The notes beneath the pieces were generated by a model. The model was not told the origin of the DNA, made no database searches, and was given only the letters and a program-made list of their open reading frames with translations. The position numbers and the translations under genes were made by a program. Shown in pieces: positions 26,576 through 35,531 of a DNA stretch of 64,000 nucleotides; within the stretch, counting starts at the first letter, position 1; the number at the start of each line of letters is the position of its first letter. This stretch comes from Chitinophaga sp. YR573 (GTDB taxonomy: Bacteria > Bacteroidota > Bacteroidia > Chitinophagales > Chitinophagaceae). Location of the stretch: positions 1,240,001 through 1,304,000 of the forward strand of contig NZ_FOJF01000003.1 in NCBI RefSeq assembly GCF_900110995.1. The letters run 5' to 3'.

Positions 26576-29500
26576 ATAAGGATTCAGCCTTTACCTTGGG
26601 AGGCATCAGTTTATACACTACCGGCGTCACTATTCTGGACAACAATGTAGAACTGATCAACCCACCAATCAGTACAATAGCAAGCGGCGCTATTAACGGA
26701 TTGGTAGAGATGGCAATAGGGAATAATCCGCCAATCGCCGTGAGAGAGGTCAGCACGATCGGCAAGAAACGTACTTCCCCGGCTTCCCGGATAGCCGTTT
26801 CCAGTGGTTTACCCTGTTCCCTCAGCTGGTTGGTAAAGTCTACCAGCAGGATCGTATTCTTCACCTCAATACCTGCCAGGGCAATCATCCCCACAATAGC
26901 AATGAAAGACAGTGAGTTACCTGTAACCCATAACGCAATGGCGGCACCTACAATACCCAGGGGTATTACAGATAATACGATCAGCGTACTTTTAAAAGTA
27001 CCAAACTCCAGTACCAGCACTGCGATAAACAGGAAGATGGTTACGATGATAATGCTCATAAATCCACCAAAAGAATCCTGTCTTGATTCCACTTCTCCAC
27101 CCATCTCATAACTATATCCTGCAGGCAGCTTCATCCCATCCATCTTTTGGATCACATCATTGATCACACGGTCTACCAGGAAACCTTTCTGCACAAAAGC
27201 AGTAACAGATACCACACGTCTTTTTTCCTGGTGATGAATACTGAGCGGAGAGGTTTCCAGACGGAGATCTGCCAGCTGGGTAAGCGGGTAGGCTTTACCA
27301 GTACGACTGTTCACATACAGGTTATTGAATACATCCAGGGTAGGATGTCCTTCCTTATTGCGGGTAAGCAGGATATCGTAGTCGTTGTCATTGTTATCAG
27401 AATAATGCCCGAGGTTCAGTCCGGCTACTGCCAGTCTTACCGTACGGTCTATTGTCACACTGGAAACATCCAGCAGCTGTGCCTTTTCATTATTAATCGC
27501 CACACGCACATCGCTTTTCAGCAGATTCACCGGGTTATTGACATAAATAGCGCCCTGTGTATGCTGTAAAAGAACTTCCGCACGGGCCGCCAGGTTACGC
27601 AGGGTATCCAGGTTATCACCGAACAGGCGGATCTCTACAGGGGCAGGAACGGCAGGTCCCTGTTCAAAGTTGGTTACTTCCACTTTAGCACCGGGATAGG
27701 GTGTCCATAACTTACGCAGCTTTTCAATGAGCGCCAGTTTTACATCCGGAGAAGTATGTTCATTCAGTTGCACAAAGATCTGTGCATAGTCGGTCCTTTC
27801 ATGCTCCGGTACAATGTTGTAATAGATCCGCGGATTACCTTTCCCGATATTGGAAGAATAGTATTTAATCTGAGACTCATTTTTCAATACCTTCTCAATG
27901 TCTCTGGCAATACTATTGGTATACGCAAGACTGGACTGAGGTGGTGCCGTGATATTGATCAAGAACTGAGGTTTCTCCGAAGCTGGGAAGAGACTGAAGC
28001 CCACCACCTTGAAGAGGACCAGAGAGGTACCAAAGATAACCACGGTGGCCAGGATGGTCAGTACGGGTCTGTTCAGGGCCTTATCCAGTAATTTGGAATA
28101 ACTGCCGTGAATGAGGCGCTTAAGGGCACGCATGAAGATATTACCATCAGGGTGGCCGGTATGTTGAGATAATAATTTACTGGAAAGGAAAGGGATGATG
28201 GTTAATGAAACCAGCATAGAAGCAAATACGCTCATGATCACTGCCAGCGGTAAACCACGGATGAAATCCCCGGCGCCTTCCGGCAGAAATACCAGCGGCA
28301 TAAAGGCAATCATCAGTGCTGCTGTACAACCTATTACAGCTTTCCCTATCTGTCCGGTGGCTTTTAAAGTAGCTTCCATACGGGTATGTCCTTCCAGCAT
28401 CCATCTTTCTATATTCTCTACTACCACAATGCTGTCATCCACCAGTAACCCCAATGCTACTACCAATCCCACAATACTTAACTGGTTCAGGTTATACCCG
28501 AATAATTGCAACAGGATGACGCCGATAGCTAAAGATAAAGGGATAGAGATCATTACGATCAATGCAGGGCGGAAGCCTAAAGGAAGCAGTGTAACCGCTA
28601 CCAGCAGGATGGCGATGAGGAAGTCTTCTCCTAATCCACCCAGGCGGTGGTTTACATTGTCTGCCTGGTCAAAGCTCTGTACCAGGTCTATATTTGAAGG
28701 TAAGGTCTTTTTAAACTGAGCGATAACGGGTTGATACTGCTTTTGGGTCTGACTGATATTTTCTCCCTCTTTCTGTGCTGCAACAACGAATACACTGCGA
28801 TGCCCGTTGAGGCGGGTGGCGTATGTTTCATCGTCATAACCATAATACACATTGGCAATATCTTTCAGAAAAACATTCTTTCCGGCGCTGTTGTATACAA
28901 CGGTGTTTTTGATCTGGTCCAGTTGCTGATAACTACCACTGCTTTTGATGTTGAAGGTACGGTTGCCCGCATCTAAACTACCACCCGGCGTATTCACCAT
29001 TTCATTCTGTAAGCTGGTCATCACATTATCCGCAGTGATACCCATCTGTGCTATTTTGTCTGTTGCCAGTTCTACGCGCACCTGCCTGTTGGGCAATCCA
29101 TGGATCTCTACATTCTTTAAAGAACGGATACGTTCCAGTTCATCCTGTAATTTCTCTGCATAATACTGTAGCCTGTCGCGGGGTGCATTTTCAGATACCA
29201 GTGCTATCTGCATAATATTTACGTCACTGGGCTGAAAGCGCATCACTGTTACACCGATATTCTCCGGTAATTCACTGCGTTTGCCATTCATTACACGCAG
29301 CACTTCCTGGTATTTATCATCAACATTACTGTTGTATTTGTATTCTATTCTTATCACGGCAAGACCATCCCCAATGTTGGTGCGTACACGTTTGATATTC
29401 TCCTGTGCAGAGAATTCTTTTTCCAGCGGATCAACGATGAGGTTCTCCATGTCTTTAGGACTGGTACCCGGATATACGATGGCTACAGAATAGGTAGGAG

Positions 29501-29624
29501 CATGCATTTCCGGATCTTCCGAACGGGGCATATTAAGGATGGTGGTGATGCCCAACACAACGATCATAATAAAGATCACCAGCGTGAACTGGTAGTTCTT
29601 TACTGCGTATGAAGATATTTTCAT
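26574..29624 (-). CDS. RND efflux pump, AcrB/HAE1-like inner-membrane subunit
   Basis: 1016 aa, full length. N-terminal helix (YQFTLVIFIMIVVLGITTILNMPRSEDPE), two large periplasmic loops, and TM4 with the intact proton-relay pair in GLLVDDSIVVVENIER. The RxxRPxxxT-like and PLG-rich helices of RND pumps are present (VTLLPLGFRPALIVMISIPLSLAIG, PLGIVGAAIALWVTG). Substrate class (drugs versus other organics) cannot be read; absence of the CzcA-type TM4 signature argues against heavy metals. It is the last gene of a tolC-like/adaptor/pump operon, 11 bp after the adaptor gene. Confidence 0.94.
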   Translation of the reverse strand: MKISSYAVKNYQFTLVIFIMIVVLGITTILNMPRSEDPEMHAPTYSVAIVYPGTSPKDMENLIVDPLEKEFSAQENIKRVRTNIGDGLAVIRIEYKYNSNVDDKYQEVLRVMNGKRSELPENIGVTVMRFQPSDVNIMQIALVSENAPRDRLQYYAEKLQDELERIRSLKNVEIHGLPNRQVRVELATDKIAQMGITADNVMTSLQNEMVNTPGGSLDAGNRTFNIKSSGSYQQLDQIKNTVVYNSAGKNVFLKDIANVYYGYDDETYATRLNGHRSVFVVAAQKEGENISQTQKQYQPVIAQFKKTLPSNIDLVQSFDQADNVNHRLGGLGEDFLIAILLVAVTLLPLGFRPALIVMISIPLSLAIGVILLQLFGYNLNQLSIVGLVVALGLLVDDSIVVVENIERWMLEGHTRMEATLKATGQIGKAVIGCTAALMIAFMPLVFLPEGAGDFIRGLPLAVIMSVFASMLVSLTIIPFLSSKLLSQHTGHPDGNIFMRALKRLIHGSYSKLLDKALNRPVLTILATVVIFGTSLVLFKVVGFSLFPASEKPQFLINITAPPQSSLAYTNSIARDIEKVLKNESQIKYYSSNIGKGNPRIYYNIVPEHERTDYAQIFVQLNEHTSPDVKLALIEKLRKLWTPYPGAKVEVTNFEQGPAVPAPVEIRLFGDNLDTLRNLAARAEVLLQHTQGAIYVNNPVNLLKSDVRVAINNEKAQLLDVSSVTIDRTVRLAVAGLNLGHYSDNNDNDYDILLTRNKEGHPTLDVFNNLYVNSRTGKAYPLTQLADLRLETSPLSIHHQEKRRVVSVTAFVQKGFLVDRVINDVIQKMDGMKLPAGYSYEMGGEVESRQDSFGGFMSIIIVTIFLFIAVLVLEFGTFKSTLIVLSVIPLGIVGAAIALWVTGNSLSFIAIVGMIALAGIEVKNTILLVDFTNQLREQGKPLETAIREAGEVRFLPIVLTSLTAIGGLFPIAISTNPLIAPLAIVLIGGLISSTLLSRIVTPVVYKLMPPKVKAESL

Positions 29625-29635
29625 GTTCCAGGATA

Positions 29636-30706
29636 TTAATTATTCGTAATAGTGATAGGACTTCCTTCTGTTAAATAAGCACTGCCGGAGATGATCAGTG
29701 AACCTGCATTCTCCAATCCTTTGCTGATAATCACATGATCTTTTTCCATACCGGCGATAGTAACTGTTACCTTATGCGCTGTTTTATTATCGGTGGTAAC
29801 AAATACATATCCTGTATTGCCATCGCCTTCCAGCAGCGCATCATAAGGAATGTCCCATGGGCCGTTACCTTCTGTGGCAGCAGGAACAACAGGTGTGATC
29901 TTCGCCTTGCCGAACATGCCAAAAGCAATGGCAGCAGGTTTTTCGCCCATCAGTTTAATGTCTGCTGTAAAGGAGTTATTAGCCGCATTGATACCTTCTG
30001 ATTTGCGGGAGATAACACCATTAAATGTTTTACCGGGAATAGATTCCACTTCAACCTGTGCTTTATCCTGTATCCTGATGGCGGCCCATTCTTTGTTACT
30101 CACGGGTACGCGCAGTAACCAGTTGCCGGATTGAGCACCATTGGTTTCAAACACGGCAGTGCCGGGTTGCACCATTTGTCCTTCGCTGGCCAGTTTGCGT
30201 AATACAAAACCATTTGCCTGTGCCCTGATCTGAGAATGACTGCGGTTGAACTGTGCGCTTTTCAATTGTTCCTGTGCAATGTCTACAGCCGTTTGAGTGT
30301 TCTGTAACTGTTCCAGTGTAGCAACACTGTCTTTGTAAAGATTCTGTATACGCTGATGATCACGTACTGACTTATCATAGGAAAGCTGTGCCTGTTGTAC
30401 CTGTGCATCAATCTCAGTAGGGTTGAGGGTAGCCAGTAACTGTCCCTGTTTAATGGCATCCCCTTCTTTTACGAGCAGGCTTTGTATGATCCCTCCGGTT
30501 TTAAAAGAAAGCATTACTTCATCATCAGTGGTAAATTGTCCTGATACATTGATCAGGCTGATAGCAGCTATCTGACCATTCAGCGGCAATAGTTTCACCG
30601 GTATTTTATCCGTTTCTTTTTTCTGTTCTGCTGATGTTTTTTCTCCGCATGAAACTGCAAAAGAGGAGAGGAGCGCCAGTAAGGCAATAACATGTAATGT
30701 TTTCAT
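29636..30706 (-). CDS. RND periplasmic adaptor (membrane fusion lipoprotein)
   Basis: 356 aa. The signal ends at a plausible lipobox, SSFAVSCGEK, so the mature protein is probably anchored by lipid at Cys20 to the inner membrane. The lipoyl-like domain (GGIIQSLLVKEGDAIKQGQLLATLNPTEI), a short coiled-coil hairpin (about 95-150) and the return half (SQIRAQANGFVLRKLASEGQMVQPG) are all present, followed by beta-barrel and membrane-proximal domains. It couples the RND pump to its TolC channel. Spacing to neighbours (20 and 11 bp) supports one operon. Confidence 0.92.
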   Translation of the reverse strand: MKTLHVIALLALLSSFAVSCGEKTSAEQKKETDKIPVKLLPLNGQIAAISLINVSGQFTTDDEVMLSFKTGGIIQSLLVKEGDAIKQGQLLATLNPTEIDAQVQQAQLSYDKSVRDHQRIQNLYKDSVATLEQLQNTQTAVDIAQEQLKSAQFNRSHSQIRAQANGFVLRKLASEGQMVQPGTAVFETNGAQSGNWLLRVPVSNKEWAAIRIQDKAQVEVESIPGKTFNGVISRKSEGINAANNSFTADIKLMGEKPAAIAFGMFGKAKITPVVPAATEGNGPWDIPYDALLEGDGNTGYVFVTTDNKTAHKVTVTIAGMEKDHVIISKGLENAGSLIISGSAYLTEGSPITITNN

Positions 30707-30726
30707 GTTTCAGTATTTTAAAGAGT

Positions 30727-32109
30727 TTATAGTTTATAGGTAGCTTGTGTTCTTTCAATTTCTGCGAGGGCAGTCTGCACCTGTGCAAAAGCAACGGAGA
30801 GCTGGAGTCTGGCGCTGGTCAGCTGGTTCTGTGCATCGAGTAATTCGATGTAGAGGAGTTGTCCTGCTTTGTATACTTTCAGCTGATCGTTGTAATATTT
30901 TTCAGAGAATTGTAACTGCGTTTGTGCGTTGGTGAAACTGGCAGCAGCGGTATGGTAATTATTCTGTGCGGTATTGACTTCCAGTTGTAATGCATTGTTG
31001 GTTTCATTGTAAGAAGCCTGTATCACCTGTATATCTGATGCCGCCTGTTTTGCCTTGTATTTGCGTTGCCCGCCGGCGAAGAGGTCCCATTGAAGGTTTA
31101 CTCCCCACATGTAATAGCGGGATTTATTATCAACATTCCAGTTGTATGCCTGGGAGCCCAGGTCGAGGAATGTGCTGAGTTTAGGAATAAGATAGGAAGA
31201 GGATAGTTTGTATTGCAGATCAGCGATCTTTTTCTGTTGGTCCAGCTGAAGCAGTTCTTCACGGGAGCTGATAGAACTACCTGCTTCAAGAGAACCTTTC
31301 GCTTCAGAAATACCTGCTAACGCAGGGGTAAAAACAGTACTATCCAGGGTAATGGGAGTCATAAAAGGCTGATTAAGCAGGAAATTAAAATACGCCTGTG
31401 CATTCTGCTGTTTGTTCTGAGCTTCTGTAATAGAAGTCTCGATCTTTTGCTGTTCCGCCTGAGCACGTGTCAGAGAAGTATTATTACGCACCCCATTATC
31501 AAGGAAACTCTTATTCACCCTGATATTTTCCTGTACCTGTGCTAATGCAGTATTGTAAATCTCCACAGCTTTAACTGCCTGATAATACTGATAATAAGCA
31601 GTTTTGATATCCTTTACGAGAGAGCGTTTGTAAACATTGACAGTCGCCTGTTGCAAAGTGATAGCTTCTTTACGGATCTTTTGTGCATACCATATTTCCG
31701 TGTTAATCAAAGGAAGAGATGTGCGCACATGTAAATCGTAGTAGTTATCGGGGTTCAGTAAAACCGACTGGTTAGGCAATTGCGGAAATTTCTGACTGTT
31801 CGTCAGCGTATTCAATGTGCTATACACCGAATTCAACATATCCCCGACAGGAATATCGATGGTACGCCCACCACCCGCTTTGGTATAAGACCCTGCCACG
31901 CCCACCTGCGGATAAAAGAGCGCTTTCGCTTCCTTTAGGGCTAAAAGAGACTTTTCCAGCTGGAAATTACGCTGCTGCAAACCCTGATTATGCTCAAAAG
32001 CTTCTTTTATGTACCTGTCGAGTACATTTTCCTGCCCCAAAGCCGCCATAGCAGAGCTAATCAGCAGTAGCATTGTGAACGATAGTTTGTTGATGATGTT
32101 TGTTGACAT
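30727..32109 (-). CDS. TolC-family outer-membrane channel of the RND operon
   Basis: 460 aa from ATG 32109; the frame can start three codons earlier at a GTG, which I consider unlikely. Signal peptide to about AALGQ. The two OEP repeats show LDRYIKEAFEHNQGLQQRNFQLEKSL at the start, many Gln/Asn-rich helices, and the closing AGQLLYIELLDAQNQLTSARLQLSVAFAQVQTALAEIERTQ. It is the first gene of the RND operon. A 13-bp TetR-type operator candidate (32112-32124) lies directly before its start codon. Confidence 0.92.
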   Translation of the reverse strand: MSTNIINKLSFTMLLLISSAMAALGQENVLDRYIKEAFEHNQGLQQRNFQLEKSLLALKEAKALFYPQVGVAGSYTKAGGGRTIDIPVGDMLNSVYSTLNTLTNSQKFPQLPNQSVLLNPDNYYDLHVRTSLPLINTEIWYAQKIRKEAITLQQATVNVYKRSLVKDIKTAYYQYYQAVKAVEIYNTALAQVQENIRVNKSFLDNGVRNNTSLTRAQAEQQKIETSITEAQNKQQNAQAYFNFLLNQPFMTPITLDSTVFTPALAGISEAKGSLEAGSSISSREELLQLDQQKKIADLQYKLSSSYLIPKLSTFLDLGSQAYNWNVDNKSRYYMWGVNLQWDLFAGGQRKYKAKQAASDIQVIQASYNETNNALQLEVNTAQNNYHTAAASFTNAQTQLQFSEKYYNDQLKVYKAGQLLYIELLDAQNQLTSARLQLSVAFAQVQTALAEIERTQATYKL

Positions 32110-32111
32110 AA

Positions 32112-32124
32112 TGAACACTGTTTA
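32112..32124. promoter_or_regulatory. Candidate TetR operator, site 2 (before tolC)
   Basis: TGAACACTGTTTA (plus strand) is a near-palindrome, TGAACA-C-TGTTtA, and is identical over 13 bases to the complement of the site at 32889-32901 in the tetR promoter. It ends three bases before the tolC ATG. Two copies of the same near-palindrome around a TetR gene and its likely target operon suggest the repressor's binding site. Confidence 0.65.
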
Positions 32125-32135
32125 TTAATGGCGTT

Positions 32136-32158
32136 AAAAAAAAGACACATTGAGTGTC
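32136..32158 (-). terminator. Terminator after tetR (minus strand)
   Basis: On the minus strand GACAC-TCAAT-GTGTC followed by T8. It separates tetR from the efflux operon, implying that tolC has its own promoter or that the hairpin acts as an attenuator. Confidence 0.75.
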
Positions 32159-32203
32159 AGTTGTTTAAGATGTATAGTTGATGAAGTCAATTAAGTGGGA
32201 TGG

Positions 32204-32246
32204 TACTGTTGATAGCGTCAACTAATTAGTGTTACTATCAACAGTA
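32204..32246. repeat. Inverted repeat between tetR and efflux operon
   Basis: TACTGTTGATAG (32204-32215) and CTATCAACAGTA (32235-32246) are perfect 12-bp arms. The loop holds a further 10-bp palindrome, ACTAATTAGT (32221-32230). No T run follows, so this may be an operator or a stabilising 3' hairpin rather than a terminator. Confidence 0.6.
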
Positions 32247-32254
32247 TCAATCAT

Positions 32255-32860
32255 TTATCGTGTAATATTATCAATATATTGATCTACAGCTGCCAGGAGC
32301 ATATCCTGTAATTTATCTTCTGGTAATTCCAGCATTTTGCAGCGTCCCCTTACATTTAAAGAAACCAGGCCATGTACCATAGCCCAGCTGGACATGGCAC
32401 CCAGCGTGACATCTTCATATTTCAGTTTGTCCATTCCGGCCTGGATGATATTCACCAGGAACTGGAAAGCACTGGAACCGCTTTTCCATTCTTCATTCTT
32501 CTCTGCATTCATAGGAGAGCGGAGGATGAACATGAGGTCATACAGATCCGGGTTACTCATACCAAATTCAACATATAATTTAGCCATTTGCCTCAATTGT
32601 TCTATTGGTTCTGCAGCAGTTATGCCTTCTCTGAATACCTCGGCTAATTTCTCAAAAGCTTCTGTCTGTAATCCCCATAACAATTCATCTTTATCTTTAT
32701 AATAGAGATAAATGGTGGCAGGGCTATATTCTATTTTATCAGCTATATTACGGATGGAAGTTTTTTCATAACCATCTTTCACAAACATATCCATGGCAGC
32801 GTCCATAATCAGACGGCGCATCTCAAGTTTTTCACGTTCTTTTCTATCAGTGATGCCCAT
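32255..32860 (-). CDS. TetR/AcrR-family transcriptional repressor
   Basis: 201 aa. The N-terminal helix-turn-helix spans about residues 12-60 (RRLIMDAAMDMFVKDGYEKTSIRNIADKIEYSPATIYLYYKDKDELL), classic for TetR. The C-terminal all-helical domain would bind a ligand and dimerise. It lies just upstream of, and in the same direction as, the RND efflux operon, which it probably represses, and divergent from an epimerase-like gene. Its own promoter has a -7 box TAAGTTTG (32887 to 32880) with the operator candidate one base upstream, implying autorepression. Confidence 0.92.
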   Translation of the reverse strand: MGITDRKEREKLEMRRLIMDAAMDMFVKDGYEKTSIRNIADKIEYSPATIYLYYKDKDELLWGLQTEAFEKLAEVFREGITAAEPIEQLRQMAKLYVEFGMSNPDLYDLMFILRSPMNAEKNEEWKSGSSAFQFLVNIIQAGMDKLKYEDVTLGAMSSWAMVHGLVSLNVRGRCKMLELPEDKLQDMLLAAVDQYIDNITR

Positions 32861-32879
32861 TGTTATTTTATTTACAATG

Positions 32880-32887
32880 CAAACTTA
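32880..32887 (-). promoter_or_regulatory. tetR promoter -7 box
   Basis: TAAGTTTG on the minus strand fits the Bacteroidota consensus TAnnTTTG. The -33 region is weak (no TTTG at the right distance). The predicted leader is only about 13 bases. Confidence 0.5.
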
Positions 32888-32888
32888 C

Positions 32889-32901
32889 TAAACAGTGTTC
32901 A
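32889..32901. promoter_or_regulatory. Candidate TetR operator, site 1 (tetR promoter)
   Basis: TAAACAGTGTTCA, identical over 13 bases to the complement of the site in front of tolC. It abuts the tetR -7 box and lies in the 91-bp gap shared with the divergent epimerase-like gene, so it could control all three transcription units. Confidence 0.65.
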
Positions 32902-32951
32902 GTATTTAAAATATATTTTCTATTTTTACGTCAACATATAAAAAATACCCT

Positions 32952-33872
32952 ATGGAATTGTACACAATACTTGGAGCGGGAGGAGTGATAGCGAATGAGT
33001 TAACTAAAGAATTACACGCAAATGGGAAGAAAGTAAGGTTAGTGAGCCGTAAGCCAAAGGCCATTGCCGAAGCTGAAACCATGGCTGCTGATATTACTGA
33101 CCCTTTACAAACCCGCAGGGCTGTAAGTGGTTCTTCTATGGTATTCCTTTGTGCCGGACTGGCATACAATCATAAAATATGGGAAGTCGCCTGGCCCAAA
33201 ATCATACAGAATGTTATTCATGCCTGCAGTGAGGCGGGTATCCCCCTCATTTTCTTTGATAATGTGTATATGTATGGACTGGTAGACGGCCCAATGACAG
33301 AAGAAACCCCTTATAACCCCCGTAGTAAGAAAGGGGAGATCCGGGCCATGATTGCCAATAAAATCATGGACAGGGTAAAAGAAGGCCGCCTGACCGCCAG
33401 CATTGCCCGCGCTGCCGATTTTTACGGCCCCGGAGCAGATACTACCGGTATTATGAACCTGCTGGTAATTGGTAACCTGTCAAAAGGGAAAGCGGCTAAC
33501 TGGCTGGGTAGTGATCAGTATACCCATAGTTATACCTTCACCCCGGATGCAGGTAAAGCATTGTATTTACTGTCTCAGGACAACAGTACTTTTAACCAGA
33601 TATGGCATTTACCAACCACTAATCCGGCGCCTAACGGGAAAGAGTATATAGAGATGGTGGCAGGGATCTTAAAAGTAAAACCCCGTTATATGAGACTGAC
33701 TGGATTGATGATCCGCCTTGCCGGTCTTTTCGATACAACTACCGCGGAATTGCACGAAATGCTTTATCAGAGTAATCATCCTTATATTTTCGACAGTACT
33801 AAATTTGATAAGCATTTCAACTTTAAACCAACATCTTATGAAGATGGATTGAGGCAAACCATCGGGAGATAA
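32952..33872 (+). CDS. NAD(P)-dependent epimerase/dehydratase-like protein
   Basis: 306 aa. An extended-SDR fold: Rossmann motif YTILGAGGVIANELTKEL (GxGGxxG), then AADITDPLQTRRAVSGSSMVFLCAG, and FFDNVYMYG where the catalytic Tyr region would be. SIARAADFYGPGADTTG and the C-terminal GLRQTIGR are usual for the family. Without the classic YxxxK spacing the reaction is unclear; it may be a nucleoside-diphosphate-sugar or flavonoid-reductase-like oxidoreductase. Divergent from tetR with a shared operator candidate, so it may be induced together with the efflux pump. Confidence 0.85.
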   Translation: MELYTILGAGGVIANELTKELHANGKKVRLVSRKPKAIAEAETMAADITDPLQTRRAVSGSSMVFLCAGLAYNHKIWEVAWPKIIQNVIHACSEAGIPLIFFDNVYMYGLVDGPMTEETPYNPRSKKGEIRAMIANKIMDRVKEGRLTASIARAADFYGPGADTTGIMNLLVIGNLSKGKAANWLGSDQYTHSYTFTPDAGKALYLLSQDNSTFNQIWHLPTTNPAPNGKEYIEMVAGILKVKPRYMRLTGLMIRLAGLFDTTTAELHEMLYQSNHPYIFDSTKFDKHFNFKPTSYEDGLRQTIGR

Positions 33873-33880
33873 TAAAGGTA

Positions 33881-33990
33881 GTGACTCAGTTTTATTTTTG
33901 GGTGCAGGGCGAAGCCCTGCAAAACCCCTTTAATTTTTTGGTGATGGTGCGAAGCTCCATTACCAAAAAATTGCTCTTTGATAAAAAATA
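33881..33990. repeat. Two-hairpin intergenic repeat (family B), copy 1
   Basis: Two stems in tandem: TGCAGGGC-GAA-GCCCTGCA (33903-33921), and a long stem from AATTTTTTGG (33932) to CCAAAAAATT (33972), also capped by C-GAA-G. The same element recurs at 42541-42650 at a constant offset of 8660 bases. It follows the stop of the epimerase-like gene and precedes the SAM riboswitch promoter. Confidence 0.85.
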
Positions 33991-34023
33991 TTTGGAAGTA
34001 TAAATATTCCTGTTTTATATTTG
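33991..34023 (+). promoter_or_regulatory. Bacteroidota-type promoter of the SAM-riboswitch transcript
   Basis: -33 TTTG (33991-33994), 21-base spacer, -7 TATATTTG (34016-34023), a full match to TAnnTTTG. Transcription would begin near 34029, just before the riboswitch. Confidence 0.75.
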
Positions 34024-34041
34024 CATCAGTTCTTTAAGATT

Positions 34042-34151
34042 CTTATCAAGAAAGACGGAGGGAAATGGCCCTGCGAAGTCTTAGCAACCATCCTGCTTTA
34101 ACAACAGGAAAGGTGCTACATCCACCCGGTATAAAACCCGGGAAAGATAAG
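34042..34151 (+). ncRNA. SAM-I riboswitch (S-box leader)
   Basis: The aptamer core is recognisable: P1 strands CTTATC (34042-34047) and GATAAG (34146-34151), AAGACGGAGGGAAATGGCCC, GAAGTCTTAGCAACC, AAGGTGCTA-CATCCA and the closing GGGAAAGATAAG. It binds S-adenosylmethionine and shuts off the downstream gene when SAM is plentiful. A strong terminator at 34190-34218 is the likely expression platform. AGGTG inside the aptamer (34111-34115) could pair with CACCT of the terminator, one possible antiterminator, but this is a guess. Confidence 0.95.
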
Positions 34152-34189
34152 TCAGTTAGTTTGATCTATATTATTTCCGATATACGAAA

Positions 34190-34218
34190 ACTCACCTGGC
34201 TCCCAGGTGAGTTTTTTT
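34190..34218 (+). terminator. Leader terminator of the SAM-I riboswitch
   Basis: ACTCACCTGG (34190-34199), 3-base loop, CCAGGTGAGT (34203-34212), then T7. It lies between the aptamer and the gene it controls, as in transcription-attenuating S-boxes. Confidence 0.88.
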
Positions 34219-34304
34219 GTTTTATAGACAAATCATCTCTCTCTTAGTCTCTCTGATAAGCTGTTTAACAACAATCCTTCATCAAACTAAAAAACAAAAA
34301 AGAG

Positions 34305-35477
34305 ATGAGTACAATTACGCAATTAATCCATTCCATTCCGGTAGACGAACAGACAGGTGCTATAGCAGTACCCATTTATCAGACCTCTACTTTCGTACAG
34401 GAAGCCCCCGGTGTTAACAAAGGCTACGACTACGCACGCACTAATAATCCTACACGTGAAATACTGGAAAAGATAGTAGCACAGCTGGAAGAAGGAGCGA
34501 CTGGTATTGCTTTTTCAAGCGGACTGGCAGCTATTGATGCGGTGTTAAAACTCCTGAAATCAGGTGATGAAATAGTAGCAGTAGATGATATCTATGGTGG
34601 CGCATTTCGCCTGTTCACTAAAGTGTATGAAAAGTTCGGGATCAAAGTAACGTATGTAGATACTTCGGATATACAGGCAGTGTTTAATGCCATTACACCA
34701 GCTACCCGTTTGATATGGCTGGAAACGCCTACCAACCCTACTTTGAAGATCTCAGACATTGCTGCGATAGCCAGAATTGCCAAAGCGAGTAAATGCCTGT
34801 TTTGTGTAGACAATACTTTTGCTTCTCCTGTGTTACAGCAACCACTGGAACTGGGTGCAGATATCGTGGTACACAGCGCTACCAAATACCTGGGTGGTCA
34901 CAGTGATCTGATTGCCGGTGTGGTAGTCACCAAAACAGCAGAACTGGGCGCAGAGATCCGCTTTTACCAGAATGCCTGCGGGGCTATCCTGTCGCCGTTC
35001 GACAGCTTCCTGCTGATACGTGGTATTGAAACATTACACCTGCGTGTAAGGCAGCATTGTGCCAATGCACAGCAGATAGCTGAATATCTTGAGAACCATC
35101 CGCTTGTAGATAAAGTGTATTATCCCGGCCTTTCATCCCACCCCAATCATTTACTGGCTAAACAGCAGGCTAAAGGTTTTGGTGGTATTGTTTCTTTTAC
35201 CCTTAAAGAGGATACCGAAGAAGCAGCCAAAGCCTTTGTAACGAATACCCGCTATTTTAAACTGGCTGAAAGTCTGGGTGGTATTAAAAGCCTGCTTTGC
35301 CATCCGGCCAGCATGACCCACAAATCCATTCCTGATGAGAAACGCAGGGCGGCAGGAGTAGCGGACAGCCTGATACGCCTTTCCGTAGGGCTGGAAGAAC
35401 CTGCGGATCTGCTGGAAGATCTGCAACAAACATTTAACAAAATAGATCAATTACAGCCCGCAGTTTCTGGTTTATAG
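34305..35477 (+). CDS. Cys/Met-metabolism PLP enzyme (cystathionine gamma-synthase/lyase family)
   Basis: 390 aa, the family's usual length. Signatures: VPIYQTSTF, YDYARTNNPTREILE, ATGIAFSSGLAAIDAVL, LWLETPTNPTLKISDI, the PLP-lysine motif HSATKYLGGHSDLIAG, and C-terminal SLGGIKSLLCHPASMTH plus LIRLSVGLEEPADLLEDL. The fold type I enzyme acts in trans-sulphuration or methionine synthesis. Control by a SAM-I riboswitch argues for a biosynthetic role, such as cystathionine gamma-synthase or O-acylhomoserine-dependent synthesis, but sequence alone does not separate these from gamma-lyase. Confidence 0.92.
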   Translation: MSTITQLIHSIPVDEQTGAIAVPIYQTSTFVQEAPGVNKGYDYARTNNPTREILEKIVAQLEEGATGIAFSSGLAAIDAVLKLLKSGDEIVAVDDIYGGAFRLFTKVYEKFGIKVTYVDTSDIQAVFNAITPATRLIWLETPTNPTLKISDIAAIARIAKASKCLFCVDNTFASPVLQQPLELGADIVVHSATKYLGGHSDLIAGVVVTKTAELGAEIRFYQNACGAILSPFDSFLLIRGIETLHLRVRQHCANAQQIAEYLENHPLVDKVYYPGLSSHPNHLLAKQQAKGFGGIVSFTLKEDTEEAAKAFVTNTRYFKLAESLGGIKSLLCHPASMTHKSIPDEKRRAAGVADSLIRLSVGLEEPADLLEDLQQTFNKIDQLQPAVSGL

Positions 35478-35531
35478 TTCGTAGTTTGCAGTTTCAGGGA
35501 GACTGCATGCCATAACTATAAATTGTTAACT

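Noticed and set aside
26530..27111. 193-codon plus-strand open frame inside the RND pump gene
   Set aside because: Shadow of the pump gene on the other strand, beginning inside the palindrome; no protein-like features.
34065..34247. 60-codon open frame in the leader of the PLP gene
   Set aside because: It runs through the SAM-I aptamer and terminator, whose structure explains the sequence.
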